Shown here one piece after another: positions 8,813 to 17,300 of a stretch of DNA of 64,000 nucleotides. Origin of the DNA: Oscillospiraceae bacterium (GTDB taxonomy: Bacteria > Bacillota > Clostridia > Oscillospirales > Ruminococcaceae); contig JAFSDS010000079.1 of assembly GCA_017436125.1 (NCBI GenBank), forward strand, positions 1 to 64,000. Direction: 5' to 3'. The notes under the pieces are model-generated. The model was given only the letters and a program-made list of their open reading frames with translations. It had not been told where the DNA came from and searched no databases. A program made the position numbers and the translations under genes. Positions within the stretch are counted from its first letter, which is position 1; each line of letters opens with the position of its first letter.

Positions 8813-10681
8813 TTACTGATCTTTGGAAATTGCGCCGAATTTGCAGGAAGCGATGCAAAGGCCGCATCTTACGCAGACATCCGGGTCGATTACAAAGTTG
8901 GTCTTGCCGACTATGCCGGAAATTGCGCCAACGGGGCATTTTTTAGCACAAAGACTGCAGCGTTTGCATTTTTCGGCGTCGATGGAATATATGGTAAGGT
9001 TTTTGCAGACATGTGCGGGACATTTTTTATCCTGAATGTGAGCAAGATATTCGTCATAGAAGGATGCAAGGGTTGAGATTACCGGGTTTGCAGCACTCTG
9101 GCCGAGGGAGCAGAGAGAGTTTGTCTGGCAGGCGTTGCCGATAGTCTCAAGCTCTTCAAGGTCTTTCATGGTTGCTTCGCCTTCGGTGATCTTGGTAAGT
9201 ATCTCGAGCATTCTCTTGGTGCCGATACGGCAGGGAGAACATTTTCCGCAGGATTCGTCACAGATGAATTCCATATAGAATTTTGCAACGTCAACCATGC
9301 AGTTATCCTCGTCCATAACGATTGCGCCGCCGGAACCCATCATGGAACCGAGAGCAACAAGGTTATCGAAGTCGATGGAAACATCAAGCTCATCAGCAGT
9401 GATACAGCCGCCGGAAGGGCCGCCGGTCTGGATAGCTTTGAATTTTTTGCCGTTCGGAATGCCGCCGCCGATGTCATAAACAAGCTCGCGAAGGGTTGTA
9501 CCCATGGGAACTTCAACAAGACCGACGTTATTTACTTTACCGCCGAGTGCAAATACCTTGGTACCTTTGGAACCGGTGGTGCCGTATTTGGTAAATTCCT
9601 CAACGCCGTTGCGGAGAATATACGGAACGGTTGCAAGAGTTTCTACGTTGTTAACAATGGTGGGTTTATCCCAAAGACCGCGAACTGCCGGGAACGGAGG
9701 ACGGGGTCTGGGCATACCGCGAAGGCCCTGGATGGAATGGAGAAGAGCAGTTTCTTCGCCGCAGACGAATGCGCCTGCACCAAGGCGGATGTGCGCTCTG
9801 AAAGAGAAGCCGGAACCGAGGATGTCGTCGCCGAGAAGTCCCTGTGCTTCAGCCATTTCAATTGCGTGGCGAAGACGTTTAACAGCGGTGGGATATTCTG
9901 CACGGACATAGAAATAACCTTCGGATGCGCCGATGGCATAACCTGCGATGGTCATACCTTCGATTACAGAAAGAGGGTTATCCTCAAGGATGGAACGGTC
10001 CATAAATGCGCCGGGGTCGCCCTCGTCGCCGTTACATACTACGTATTTTTCCTTGCTGTCCTGGTTATATGCAAACTGCCATTTGCGTCCGGTAAGGAAG
10101 CCGCCGCCGCCTCTTCCGCGAAGACCGGATTCAAGAACGGTGGTAACAACTTCCTGGGGAGTCATTTTAAGGGCATTTGCAAGGCCCTGATATGCGCCGC
10201 AGCCAAGAGCTTCGTCAAAGCTTTCGGGATTGATTCTTCCGCAGCCATGGAGGGCGATTTTTTTCTGTTTTTTATAGAAAGGAATTTCTTCCTGTTTTGC
10301 AATTTTTGCGCCGGTGTTGGGATCGACATAGAGAAGTCTTTCAACAATTTCGCCGCCGATGATATCTTTTTCAAAGATCTCTTCAATATCTTCCGGTTTT
10401 ACAAGACGATAGAGAACGTCTTCGGGATAAACGCGGATGAAAGGTCCCTGGGAGCAAAGTCCGAAGCAGCCTACTTTACGAACTGCAACTTTTTCGGAAA
10501 GGCCCTTTTCTTCAATAAGACGGTTGCATTCTTCTTCAAGTTTAAGTGCGCCGGAAGCAACACAGCCGCCGCCGCCGCAGATCATAAGATAGGTTTTGCC
10601 GTCGGAACCGTTGAATTTTGAATCAAGAAGTTCCTTACAGACGGCTGCTCTTGCAAAAAGTTCGTCGGGTGTTCTTATCAT
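8813..10681 (-). CDS. hydB: NAD(P)H-binding flavoprotein subunit of the hydrogenase (HydB/HndC, NuoF-like)
   Basis: A 622-residue subunit. A thioredoxin-like [2Fe-2S] domain (about 1-125, CGGGGCVASGA and CFGLC) comes first, then the NuoF core with the flavin/nucleotide glycine loop GLRGRGGGGFLTG (about 188) and NGDEGDPGAFMDRS, the [4Fe-4S] motif ESCGKCSPCR (about 475), and a C-terminal two-cluster ferredoxin (CKRCSLCAKKCPVGA, CVRCGLCIASCKFGA). It would exchange electrons among NAD(P)H, ferredoxin and HydA. Its ATG overlaps the hydC stop by 4 bp (ATGA), indicating translational coupling. Confidence 0.95.
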   Translation of the reverse strand: MIRTPDELFARAAVCKELLDSKFNGSDGKTYLMICGGGGCVASGALKLEEECNRLIEEKGLSEKVAVRKVGCFGLCSQGPFIRVYPEDVLYRLVKPEDIEEIFEKDIIGGEIVERLLYVDPNTGAKIAKQEEIPFYKKQKKIALHGCGRINPESFDEALGCGAYQGLANALKMTPQEVVTTVLESGLRGRGGGGFLTGRKWQFAYNQDSKEKYVVCNGDEGDPGAFMDRSILEDNPLSVIEGMTIAGYAIGASEGYFYVRAEYPTAVKRLRHAIEMAEAQGLLGDDILGSGFSFRAHIRLGAGAFVCGEETALLHSIQGLRGMPRPRPPFPAVRGLWDKPTIVNNVETLATVPYILRNGVEEFTKYGTTGSKGTKVFALGGKVNNVGLVEVPMGTTLRELVYDIGGGIPNGKKFKAIQTGGPSGGCITADELDVSIDFDNLVALGSMMGSGGAIVMDEDNCMVDVAKFYMEFICDESCGKCSPCRIGTKRMLEILTKITEGEATMKDLEELETIGNACQTNSLCSLGQSAANPVISTLASFYDEYLAHIQDKKCPAHVCKNLTIYSIDAEKCKRCSLCAKKCPVGAISGIVGKTNFVIDPDVCVRCGLCIASCKFGAISKDQ

Positions 10682-11169
10682 GCTTCAGCCGCCTCCTTTG
10701 CTTTATATTCATCAATGATGCCCGCAACCTGGCTTACCTCAACATGGGGATAAACTTTTCCGTTGATGGTAACAGCCGGAGCAATGGCGCAAGCACCGAT
10801 GCAGCGGAGCGCATCGATGGTGAAAAGACCGTCTTCGGTTGTTTCGCCGGGTTTTATTCCGAGAATCTCGGAGAATTTATCAACGATCTGCTGTGCGCCT
10901 TTAACATAGCATGCAGTACCAAGGCAGCATCCGATGACGTATTTTCCGTTTGGTTTAAGTGAGAAGAAAGAATAGAAAGTAACAACTCCGTAAATTTCGG
11001 CAACGGAGATGCCGGTGCGCTCGGAAACGATTTCCTGTACCTCAAGCGGAATATATCCGTATTCTTTCTGGATATCGCTGAGGATCATGATGAGCGGAGT
11101 TTTTTCGTTTACGTATCTGTCGCAGATCTCGTTGATCTTTACAACAGCGGCTTCGCTGAGATGAGCCAT
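10678..11169 (-). CDS. hydC: NuoE-like [2Fe-2S] subunit of the hydrogenase (HydC/HndA)
   Basis: A 163-residue thioredoxin-fold subunit with the four-cysteine [2Fe-2S] pattern of NuoE: Cys in GCCLGTACYVKGA (about 78-88) and in LRCIGACAIAP (about 118-126). It is the first gene of the hydCBA operon and couples to HydB through the ATGA overlap. Its ATG follows AAGGGGGAAATTAAA. Transcription probably begins at the promoter at 11278-11306. Confidence 0.93.
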   Translation of the reverse strand: MAHLSEAAVVKINEICDRYVNEKTPLIMILSDIQKEYGYIPLEVQEIVSERTGISVAEIYGVVTFYSFFSLKPNGKYVIGCCLGTACYVKGAQQIVDKFSEILGIKPGETTEDGLFTIDALRCIGACAIAPAVTINGKVYPHVEVSQVAGIIDEYKAKEAAEA

Positions 11170-11277
11170 TTTAATTTCCCCCTTGAACTGTTTTTTTGTT
11201 TCGAGTTTACAATACTAATCCACAAAATAAGAGAGCCCGCGCCGCTATCAGCGTAGCTACCTCCCCAATTCTGTTAA

Positions 11278-11306
11278 ATTATAAACCATATAAAGATAAA
11301 AAGCAA
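11278..11306 (-). promoter_or_regulatory. Promoter of the hydCBA operon
   Basis: On the minus strand TTGCTT (11306-11301), 17-bp spacer, TATAAT (11283-11278). It gives a leader of about 100 nt rich in G and C near 11230-11265, which may fold. Confidence 0.6.
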
Positions 11307-11321
11307 TAGCAAAACGGAAAA

Positions 11322-11343
11322 TTTGTTAAATAAATAACCAAAA
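11322..11343. promoter_or_regulatory. Possible Rex (NADH sensor) operator upstream of hydCBA
   Basis: TTTGTTA and TAACCAAA form an imperfect inverted repeat resembling the Rex box TTGTTAA-N4-TTAACAA. It lies 16 bp upstream of the hyd -35 box. A further GTTAAC-TT-GTTAAC pair is near 11446-11459. Rex control of hydrogenase genes is known in clostridia; here it is inference from sequence resemblance. Confidence 0.3.
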
Positions 11344-11494
11344 TTCCCGGTTTTTTCCGTATTTTTTCGCTAAAGTTGCATATACTATTTTTATTTATAT
11401 AGTTAGAAGAGGCTAACTTTTGGTTTTTTTATCCATTTTTTGTCAGTTAACTTGTTAACAGTCCCTTTGCTGTTTTTTCTTTACTTTCTTATTC

Positions 11495-11523
11495 TTGAAA
11501 AAAACGTCCGCTGATGATATACT
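11495..11523 (+). promoter_or_regulatory. Promoter for the FAD-dependent dehydrogenase gene
   Basis: TTGAAA (11495-11500), 17 bp, TATACT (11518-11523), 37 bp before the start codon. The rest of the 390-bp gap up to hydC holds the hyd promoter and an AT-rich stretch. Confidence 0.7.
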
Positions 11524-11560
11524 TGTTTTGTTATCAACGCATTCCATAAGGAGAGTTTTT

Positions 11561-12928
11561 ATGAATTACGACGTTATCATAATCGGCGCCGGCCCCGGCG
11601 GAATTTTTTCCGCATTTGAACTTGTTAAAGAAAAACCGGAACTTAAAGTAGCAGTTTTTGAATCCGGCCATGCTCTTGAAAAACGCCGCTGTCCCATCGA
11701 CGGCGATAAAATCAAAAGCTGTATCGGCTGCAAAACCTGTTCCATCATGAGCGGTTTTGGCGGTGCGGGCGCTTTTTCCGACGGTAAATATAATATTACC
11801 AACGACTTTGGCGGAACCCTCTATGAATATATCGGCAAGCAGAAAGCCCTTGAGCTTATGCGCTATGTTGACGAGATAAACATGGCCTATGGCGGCGGAG
11901 GCACAAAGCTTTATTCCACCGCAGGTACAAAATTTAAAAAGCTCTGCATCCAGAACGACCTTCATCTTCTTGATGCATCCGTTCGCCATCTTGGAACCGA
12001 TATAAACTATATCGTGCTCGAAAATATCTATACCCACCTTAAAGACAAGGTCGATTTCTTCTTTAATACCCCCGTTGAAAACGTAAAAGCCATTGACGGC
12101 GGATACGAAGTCTGTCTTGCAGATAAAAGCTATACCTGTGAAAAATGTGTTGTTTCCGTTGGAAGAAGCGGAAGCAAATGGATGGAAAAAGTCTGTGTTG
12201 AAATGGGTATCCCCACAAAATCCAACCGCGTTGATATCGGTGTTCGCGTTGAACTTCCGGCAGAAGTTTTCTCCCATCTTACCGACGAACTTTATGAAAG
12301 CAAAATTGTTTACCGCACCAAGGAATACGGCGACCTTGTCCGTACCTTCTGCATGAACCCGAAGGGCGCTGTTGTTAACGAAAACACCAACGGCATCATC
12401 ACCGTTAACGGCCACAGCTATGAAGACCCCGCAAAACAGACCGAGAACACAAACTTTGCTCTTCTTGTTGCAAAACATTTCTCCGAGCCTTTCAAGGATT
12501 CCAACGGCTATGGCGAAAGCATTGCCCGCCTCAGCAACATGCTTGGCGGCGGCGTTATTGTTCAGCGTTTCGGCGACCTTATCCGCGGACGCCGCTCCAC
12601 AGAGGACCGCATAGAGGGCGCTTTCATAACCCCTACCCTTCGCGCAACTCCCGGCGATCTTTCCCTCGTTCTTCCAAAACGTATTCTTGACGGCATTGTT
12701 GAAATGATCTATGCCCTTGATAAAGTTGCACCCGGAACCGCAAACGACGATACCCTTCTTTACGGCGTTGAGGTCAAGTTCTATAATATGGAAGTTGAAG
12801 TTAACGAAAACCTTATGTCCAAAAAATACGAAGGACTTTATATCATCGGCGACGGAAGCGGAATCACCCATTCCCTTTCCCATGCATCCGCCAGCGGCGT
12901 TCTTGTTGCAAGAGATATCGTAAAATAA
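11561..12928 (+). CDS. NAD(P)/FAD-dependent oxidoreductase (COG2509-like)
   Basis: A 455-residue flavoprotein. The N-terminal dinucleotide fold carries VIIIGAGPGGIFSAFEL; a cysteine-bearing segment (KRRCPIDG, then KSCIGCKTCSIMSGFGGAGAF) follows, typical of the uncharacterised COG2509 dehydrogenases; the C-terminal FAD motif is GLYIIGDGSGITHSLSHASASG. The ATG at 11561 follows AAGGAGAG; the longer frame from 11495 would overlap its own promoter. Substrate is unknown. The gene has its own promoter and terminator. Confidence 0.88.
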   Translation: MNYDVIIIGAGPGGIFSAFELVKEKPELKVAVFESGHALEKRRCPIDGDKIKSCIGCKTCSIMSGFGGAGAFSDGKYNITNDFGGTLYEYIGKQKALELMRYVDEINMAYGGGGTKLYSTAGTKFKKLCIQNDLHLLDASVRHLGTDINYIVLENIYTHLKDKVDFFFNTPVENVKAIDGGYEVCLADKSYTCEKCVVSVGRSGSKWMEKVCVEMGIPTKSNRVDIGVRVELPAEVFSHLTDELYESKIVYRTKEYGDLVRTFCMNPKGAVVNENTNGIITVNGHSYEDPAKQTENTNFALLVAKHFSEPFKDSNGYGESIARLSNMLGGGVIVQRFGDLIRGRRSTEDRIEGAFITPTLRATPGDLSLVLPKRILDGIVEMIYALDKVAPGTANDDTLLYGVEVKFYNMEVEVNENLMSKKYEGLYIIGDGSGITHSLSHASASGVLVARDIVK

Positions 12929-12946
12929 AAACTTTACGGATAACAA

Positions 12947-12980
12947 AAAAGGACGGACCTGTTTGGTCCGTCCTTTTTAT
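12947..12980. terminator. Terminator between convergent genes
   Basis: GGACGGACC / GGTCCGTCC, 9-bp stem, loop TGTTT, A run on the left and T run on the right; it can serve both directions. Confidence 0.87.
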
Positions 12981-12991
12981 TTTGTTTTATT

Positions 12992-13954
12992 TCAGTTGGA
13001 ACGCTGGCTGATGCCCTGGATATCGGAGAGTACCCAGTCATATTCGCCGCTTGTGCAGACGCTTCCGCAATAGCTGCAGACAGCGGAGCGGTTAAGATCA
13101 ATAGGTGCGCCGCAGTTGGGACAATGTTTATCGTCAACAACCTCATCCTCTGCGGTAAGTTTTCCGAGGGTGCGGATAAAGGTCCAGCGGTAGGTCATAA
13201 AGAGTTCCTTATTCTTATCGCCGCGGACAACATTTCCTGTTCTGTCATCGGTTATATAGTCACAGATTCTTGCAACAAGTTCAACTGTGATGATATCGTT
13301 CTTCGCATCCTTGGTGCAGCCGACGATATTGGTGCTGAGAACAGAAACACGCTCAACATGGTTTGTCTGACTGCGCTGGATATAACTCTGGATCTGGCGG
13401 TCAGCTTTTGCATACATCTCTTCGGTAAGACGGGTGCGTATGGGTTCAAGATCACGGGCAGTCCATGCATCCTGCATACGGACATAGAGGTTTGCCGCAT
13501 CGCCGAGGAACTTGGATTCATTGAATCCGGGATCGCGCTGTTTAAGTCCTGCAATATCGTTTACGAGAGGAGCACGGTTATTTACAGGGATATTTACCGG
13601 ACGGTTATTGTTGGAAACGCCTTTTCCGATGGAGCCTCTGCCGATCACCGCAAGAACGATGACCACAACAATGAAAACAGTAACGGCTATTTCAAAAAAG
13701 CCCCAGTCGCCGGAGGAACCATCCACATAATAGCTTCCGCCGCCGGAATAGTAGTTATCATCATAGTCATAATAGTCGTTTCCGGAATCCCAGTCGGAAT
13801 CCCATCCGCTGTCCCAGCCGGAATCAAAACCTCCGCCAAAATCGGAATATCCCCAGTCGGAGCCTCCGGCATAATCGCCAAAATCCGCATAGGCGACGGT
13901 TGCGGAAAGCATGATAACGAGCATTGCGAGCAATATCGCTATTTTCTTTTTCAT
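12992..13954 (-). CDS. Secreted/membrane protein with Tim44-like domain and C-terminal zinc ribbon
   Basis: A 320-residue protein. A signal peptide (about 1-22) is followed by a low-complexity stretch rich in Gly, Asp, Trp and Tyr (repeats of GWDSGWDSDWDSG), a membrane helix (about 85-103, FEIAVTVFIVVVIVLAVIG), a Tim44-like domain (about 125-260) with AANLYVRMQDAWTARDLEPI, and a zinc ribbon CPNCGAPIDLNRSAVCSYCG. In this class the Tim44-like domain is thought to bind membranes or peptides; the role is unknown. Start after CCGGAGGTGACATCTT. The promoter is at 13988-14016. Confidence 0.8.
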   Translation of the reverse strand: MKKKIAILLAMLVIMLSATVAYADFGDYAGGSDWGYSDFGGGFDSGWDSGWDSDWDSGNDYYDYDDNYYSGGGSYYVDGSSGDWGFFEIAVTVFIVVVIVLAVIGRGSIGKGVSNNNRPVNIPVNNRAPLVNDIAGLKQRDPGFNESKFLGDAANLYVRMQDAWTARDLEPIRTRLTEEMYAKADRQIQSYIQRSQTNHVERVSVLSTNIVGCTKDAKNDIITVELVARICDYITDDRTGNVVRGDKNKELFMTYRWTFIRTLGKLTAEDEVVDDKHCPNCGAPIDLNRSAVCSYCGSVCTSGEYDWVLSDIQGISQRSN

Positions 13955-13987
13955 AAGATGTCACCTCCGGTGTTCTTTTCTGACTTT

Positions 13988-14016
13988 ATTTTATCAAAAA
14001 ACTTTGTGCTATTCAA
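13988..14016 (-). promoter_or_regulatory. Promoter for the Tim44-like protein gene
   Basis: Minus-strand TTGAAT (14016-14011), 17-bp spacer, TAAAAT (13993-13988). Confidence 0.5.
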
Positions 14017-14053
14017 TATTATTCGTCAAATAATCCTAAAATACATCCGAAAT

Positions 14054-14089
14054 AAAAACCCCCGCTTCTTCAAGGAAGCGGGGGTTTTT
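14054..14089. terminator. Terminator after the ABC transporter operon
   Basis: CCCCCGCTTC / GAAGCGGGGG with A/T runs on both sides. It lies 26 bp beyond the ATPase stop codon. Confidence 0.87.
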
Positions 14090-14114
14090 AAAAAATATAG
14101 AGGAAAGGAAATGA

Positions 14115-14903
14115 TTATCCGAGGATTGCGCGGTCGGAAAAATGTCCGCCCACTTCGCTGAATTTTTTCATAAGGTCTTCAACGGTAAGGTTTTTCTTTT
14201 CTTCGCCGGAAACATCGTAAACAATTCTGCCTTCGTTCATCATGATAAGGCGGTTTCCGTGTTTTATGGCGTCGCTCATATTGTGGGTGATCATAAGAGC
14301 GGTAAGATGGTTTTCGTTGATGACTTTATCGGTTATTTCAAGAACCTTTGCCGCGGTTTTTGGGTCAAGAGCGGCGGTATGCTCATCCAAAAGAAGAAGC
14401 TTTGGCTTTACCATGGTGGCCATCATAAGGGTAAGAGCCTGGCGCTGGCCGCCGGAAAGAAGTCCGACTTTTGCGGCAAGACGGTCCTCAAGGCCAAGAT
14501 CGAGAGAAACGAGCATATCATGATATTTTTCGCGTTCCGCTTTGGTAACTTCCCAGCCGAGGCCGCGTTTTTTGCCTCTTCTTGCGGCAAGAGCAAGGTT
14601 TTCTTCAATCTGCATATTGGCGGCGGTACCGGTCATGGGATCCTGGAAAACGCGTCCGAGAAGTGATGCTCTTTTGTGTTCCGGAACAGCGGTAACATCC
14701 TGTCCGTCAATGAAAATGCTGCCCTCATCAATGGGCCAAACGCCTGCGATAGCGTTGAGCATGGTGGATTTTCCTGCTCCGTTGCCGCCGATGATGGTTA
14801 CAAAATCGCCTTCATTAAGATGAAGGTCGATGCCCTGAAGGGCTTTTTTCTCGGTGATTGAGCCGGGGTTGAATGTTTTAAAAACTCCTTTAAGATCAAG
14901 CAT
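14115..14903 (-). CDS. ABC transporter ATP-binding protein (aromatic amino acid uptake type, TrpZ-like)
   Basis: A 262-residue ATPase that energises import. Walker A is GGNGAGKST, the signature LSGGQRQALTLMMAT, Walker B PKLLLLDEHTAAL, and the switch His is in MITHNM. The start at 14903 (MLDLKGVF) follows AAAGGAGGCGGCAAAG and overlaps the permease stop by 8 bp; the longer frame from 14939 is only the permease tail read in another frame. It partners with the permease at 14896-15846 and the PF04392-type binding proteins upstream. Confidence 0.93.
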   Translation of the reverse strand: MLDLKGVFKTFNPGSITEKKALQGIDLHLNEGDFVTIIGGNGAGKSTMLNAIAGVWPIDEGSIFIDGQDVTAVPEHKRASLLGRVFQDPMTGTAANMQIEENLALAARRGKKRGLGWEVTKAEREKYHDMLVSLDLGLEDRLAAKVGLLSGGQRQALTLMMATMVKPKLLLLDEHTAALDPKTAAKVLEITDKVINENHLTALMITHNMSDAIKHGNRLIMMNEGRIVYDVSGEEKKNLTVEDLMKKFSEVGGHFSDRAILG

Positions 14904-15846
14904 TCTTTGCCGCCTCCTTTGCTTTTTTCTTTTCCGCAAGCTTCAGGCGAAGGAAGGAATTCTTGAAGTTCTTTTTAAGATAAGGAACCGCAAGGAAAAT
15001 CGCAACAATGATAGCGGTGAAAAGCTTCATATCGTTGGTCGGGAGTTTGAGCCAGAGAACAACGCCCATGATGATGTAATAAAGGATACCGCCGATTACC
15101 GCGGAGGAAAGACAAAGCCAGAAGGTCATGTGTTTTCCGAAGAATGCCTCTGCAAGAACCTCGCCGATAATAATGGAAGCAAGGCCGATTACGATAGCGC
15201 CGCGGCCGATGGCAACGTCCGCAAAGCCCTGATACTGTGCAAGAAGGCCGCCGGAAAGAGCAACGATTCCGTTGGAAATTGCAAGAGCAAAAACCTTGCA
15301 GAAATTGATGTTGATGCCCTGGGCTTTTGCCATTGCGGGATTGCAGCCGGTTGCACGGATGGCGGAACCTGCCTCTGTTCCAAAGAACCAATAGAAAACA
15401 CAGATAAGTGCCGCCGCAAAAATAAGGGCGATGATAATAGCTTCGTTAACGGTTCGAAGGGAGAGAACAAGGTCATATTTATCTACGGAAACAGCCTGGT
15501 TCGGCTTATTTCCGAGGATATGAAGGTTGATGGAATAAAGAGCTATCTGAGTAAGAATACCCGCAAGAATCGGTGCAATACCGAGAGCGGTATGAAGAAG
15601 ACCGGTAATAAGTCCGGCGGCCATTCCGGCAAGAACGGCCACAAGCATGGCTGCCCATGCGGGCCAGCCCATAATAATAAGCATTACGGTAACTGCGGCG
15701 CCGGTTGCAAAGGAGCCGTCAACGGTAAGATCCGAAAACTCCAGAAGTCTGTAAGAGATATATAGACCCAGAGCCATTATGCCCCAGATTGCGCCCTGGG
15801 CAATATAGCCCGGAAAAGCGTTTAAAAGAGTACTGATGTCAAGCAT
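14896..15846 (-). CDS. ABC transporter permease (TrpY-like)
   Basis: A 316-residue membrane protein with about nine hydrophobic helices (for example GYIAQGAIWGIMALGLYISY and FSDLTVDGSFATGAAVTVML), the pattern of the branched-chain-like permease family that pairs with PF04392 binding proteins. ATNPAMAKAQGIN-type residues after IRATGC mark the ATPase-coupling loop. It sits between the binding protein and the ATPase. The basic tail KLAEKKKAKEAAKNA overlaps the ATPase start. Confidence 0.92.
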   Translation of the reverse strand: MLDISTLLNAFPGYIAQGAIWGIMALGLYISYRLLEFSDLTVDGSFATGAAVTVMLIIMGWPAWAAMLVAVLAGMAAGLITGLLHTALGIAPILAGILTQIALYSINLHILGNKPNQAVSVDKYDLVLSLRTVNEAIIIALIFAAALICVFYWFFGTEAGSAIRATGCNPAMAKAQGININFCKVFALAISNGIVALSGGLLAQYQGFADVAIGRGAIVIGLASIIIGEVLAEAFFGKHMTFWLCLSSAVIGGILYYIIMGVVLWLKLPTNDMKLFTAIIVAIFLAVPYLKKNFKNSFLRLKLAEKKKAKEAAKNA

Positions 15847-15901
15847 TTCTGAATTTCCTCCGAAAAGGGTTAATAATATTTTTTCCGATAAAGCCGCAGA
15901 G

Positions 15902-15930
15902 AGCCCCCTTTATTAAAAGGGGGCTTTTTT
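15902..15930. repeat. Inverted repeat between binding protein and permease genes
   Basis: AGCCCCCTTT and AAAGGGGGCT around a short AT loop. The T run is on the plus strand, so in the direction of this operon it is a stem without a terminator tail; it may instead stabilise the upstream mRNA. It resembles the cores of repeat family C. Confidence 0.5.
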
Positions 15931-15980
15931 GCGTTATCGGTAATCAGTGAAAACACAAAACCAAATTATTTTCTGCGTTA

Positions 15981-16937
15981 TCAGCCAAGAGGTGCATAGC
16001 CTTCCGGAACTTCGATTCCGAGAGCGGTGCAGTTGGCTTCGTTATAAAGTTTCTGAACTTCGGGAGCATACTGGATTTCCATATCGCCGGGGTTTGCTCC
16101 GTTAACCAGGATCTCGTATGCCATTTCGCCTGCGGCATAACCGATGTCATAATAATCAATGGAAAGGGTTGCAACGCCGCATCCGCCGCAGATACCTGCT
16201 TCACCGGCTACGATCGCTTTTCCTGCGGGGATCGCAACGTTTGCGATGGTCTCGGTGCAGGAAGCTGCGGTATTATCGGTGGGGATATAGAGAACGTCTG
16301 CTGCTGCGCAGGCGGCGGTTGTTACGTTTGCAACGTCGTTGGAGTCTGCAAAAGTGAATACTTCAACAGCATAGCCCATATCTTTGAGATAGCCGGTGAT
16401 AACATCGGACTGATATACGGAGTTGGGCTCTGCGGAGCAATAGAGGATGCCGACGGTTTTTGCATCCGGGAAGAGCTCCTGGATCATTGCTGCCTGCTGA
16501 TCAAGAGGAGCAAGGTCTGCGGTACCGGTAATGTTGGAACCGGTTTTTCCGGTCCAGCCTTCGATCTCAAGGGCGGTTGCATAGTCGGTGATGGAAGTTC
16601 CGACTACAGGGATCTCTGCGGAAGCAGCAGCTGCTGCCTGAAGAGCGGCGGTTGCGTTACCCATCATAAGGTCAACGCCTTCTGCAACAAGCTGGTTGCA
16701 GATAGTTACGCAGGTTGCTGCATCGCCGGATGCGTTATGTTCAACAAAGGCAACGTCATCGCCGAGTTTTTCGGAAAGAGCATCTTTAAAGCCCTGGGTC
16801 GCGGCGTCAAGCGCTTCGTGCTGAACAAGCTGGCAGATACCTACGGTATAGGCTCCTTCTGCTGCGGGTTCACCGGAGCAGGATGCCATACAAAGAACCA
16901 TTGCAAGAACCATGAGAATACTTACGATCTTTTTCAT
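15981..16937 (-). CDS. Substrate-binding lipoprotein of ABC importer (PF04392, TrpX-like), copy 1
   Basis: About 318 residues: signal peptide with lipobox ending CMASC, then a two-lobed periplasmic-binding fold (VGICQLVQHEALDAATQGF, PVVGTSITDYATALE, VGILYCSAEPNSVYQ, DVLYIPTDNTAA). Solved relatives in this family bind Trp or Phe, so aromatic amino acid uptake is the likely role. The start MKKIVS at 16937 is at good distance from GGAGGAA; another ATG lies at 16943. It is the first gene behind an attenuator with its own promoter (17185-17213) and precedes permease and ATPase. Confidence 0.9.
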   Translation of the reverse strand: MKKIVSILMVLAMVLCMASCSGEPAAEGAYTVGICQLVQHEALDAATQGFKDALSEKLGDDVAFVEHNASGDAATCVTICNQLVAEGVDLMMGNATAALQAAAAASAEIPVVGTSITDYATALEIEGWTGKTGSNITGTADLAPLDQQAAMIQELFPDAKTVGILYCSAEPNSVYQSDVITGYLKDMGYAVEVFTFADSNDVANVTTAACAAADVLYIPTDNTAASCTETIANVAIPAGKAIVAGEAGICGGCGVATLSIDYYDIGYAAGEMAYEILVNGANPGDMEIQYAPEVQKLYNEANCTALGIEVPEGYAPLG

Positions 16938-16977
16938 TTTCATTTCCTCCAAAATTTTTGAAAAAGTTTTGCCAACC

Positions 16978-17042
16978 AAAAAAAGCGGTCCCCGGTTTTT
17001 GGGGACCGCTTTGATTTTACTGCATATAGTGTAAAATCAAAG
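16978..17042 (-). promoter_or_regulatory. Transcription attenuator: overlapping hairpin and terminator
   Basis: In minus-strand order a 12-bp perfect hairpin (CTTTGATTTTAC / GTAAAATCAAAG, 17042-17009) is followed by a 12-bp terminator stem (AAAGCGGTCCCC / GGGGACCGCTTT, 17012-16982) with a U run at 16984-16978. The two share bases 17009-17012, so they compete at the base. The pair sits between a Phe/Tyr-rich leader ORF and the binding-protein gene, the layout of an amino acid attenuator. Confidence 0.7.
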
Positions 17043-17059
17043 GCAGAGGCCAAAAGCCA

Positions 17060-17143
17060 TCAACTAAAATCCGCAGAGCAATAATAGCCCTTAAATCGAG
17101 CGAACACGAAATATTCTTTTGCAGAAACGTTCATGTTTTTCAT
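17060..17143 (-). CDS. 27-residue Phe/Tyr-rich leader peptide
   Basis: A short ORF beginning MKNMNVSAKE and containing EYFVFARFKGYY; four Phe and three Tyr in 27 codons, no Trp. AAAGGA lies 9 bases before the ATG. It starts about 35 nt downstream of the predicted transcript start and ends 18 nt before the attenuator hairpins. I infer that ribosome stalling on Phe or Tyr codons during starvation alters folding and lets transcription reach the importer genes. The codon-to-hairpin switching has not been tested. Confidence 0.65.
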   Translation of the reverse strand: MKNMNVSAKEYFVFARFKGYYCSADFS

Positions 17144-17184
17144 TGCCGCAGATCCTTTCTTTCGTCTTGCTTTTGATGTTTAAA

Positions 17185-17213
17185 AATATAACACTTTAAA
17201 CCGATAAAGTCAA
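17185..17213 (-). promoter_or_regulatory. Promoter for the leader and importer operon
   Basis: Minus-strand TTGACT (17213-17208), 17-bp spacer, TATATT (17190-17185). Confidence 0.75.
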
Positions 17214-17300
17214 TACTTTTTCTGCGGATTTTTTCGGTTTTTTTCGGAAATTTTTTCAATCGATCGTTTTTACTGATTATTTTTACGAAAACCAGTCTTT

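Noticed and set aside
6918..8819. 633-codon plus-strand frame over the hydrogenase gene
   Set aside because: The opposite strand carries an unambiguous [FeFe] hydrogenase; the frame exists because of codon bias.
11222..11290. Structured RNA (riboswitch) in the hyd leader
   Set aside because: GC-rich and possibly folded, but no recognised riboswitch motif; a promoter at 11278-11306 accounts for part of it.
16980..17160. T-box riboswitch for the aromatic importer
   Set aside because: No AGGGTGGNACCGCG motif or specifier stem was found; the leader ORF plus overlapping hairpins explain the region better.
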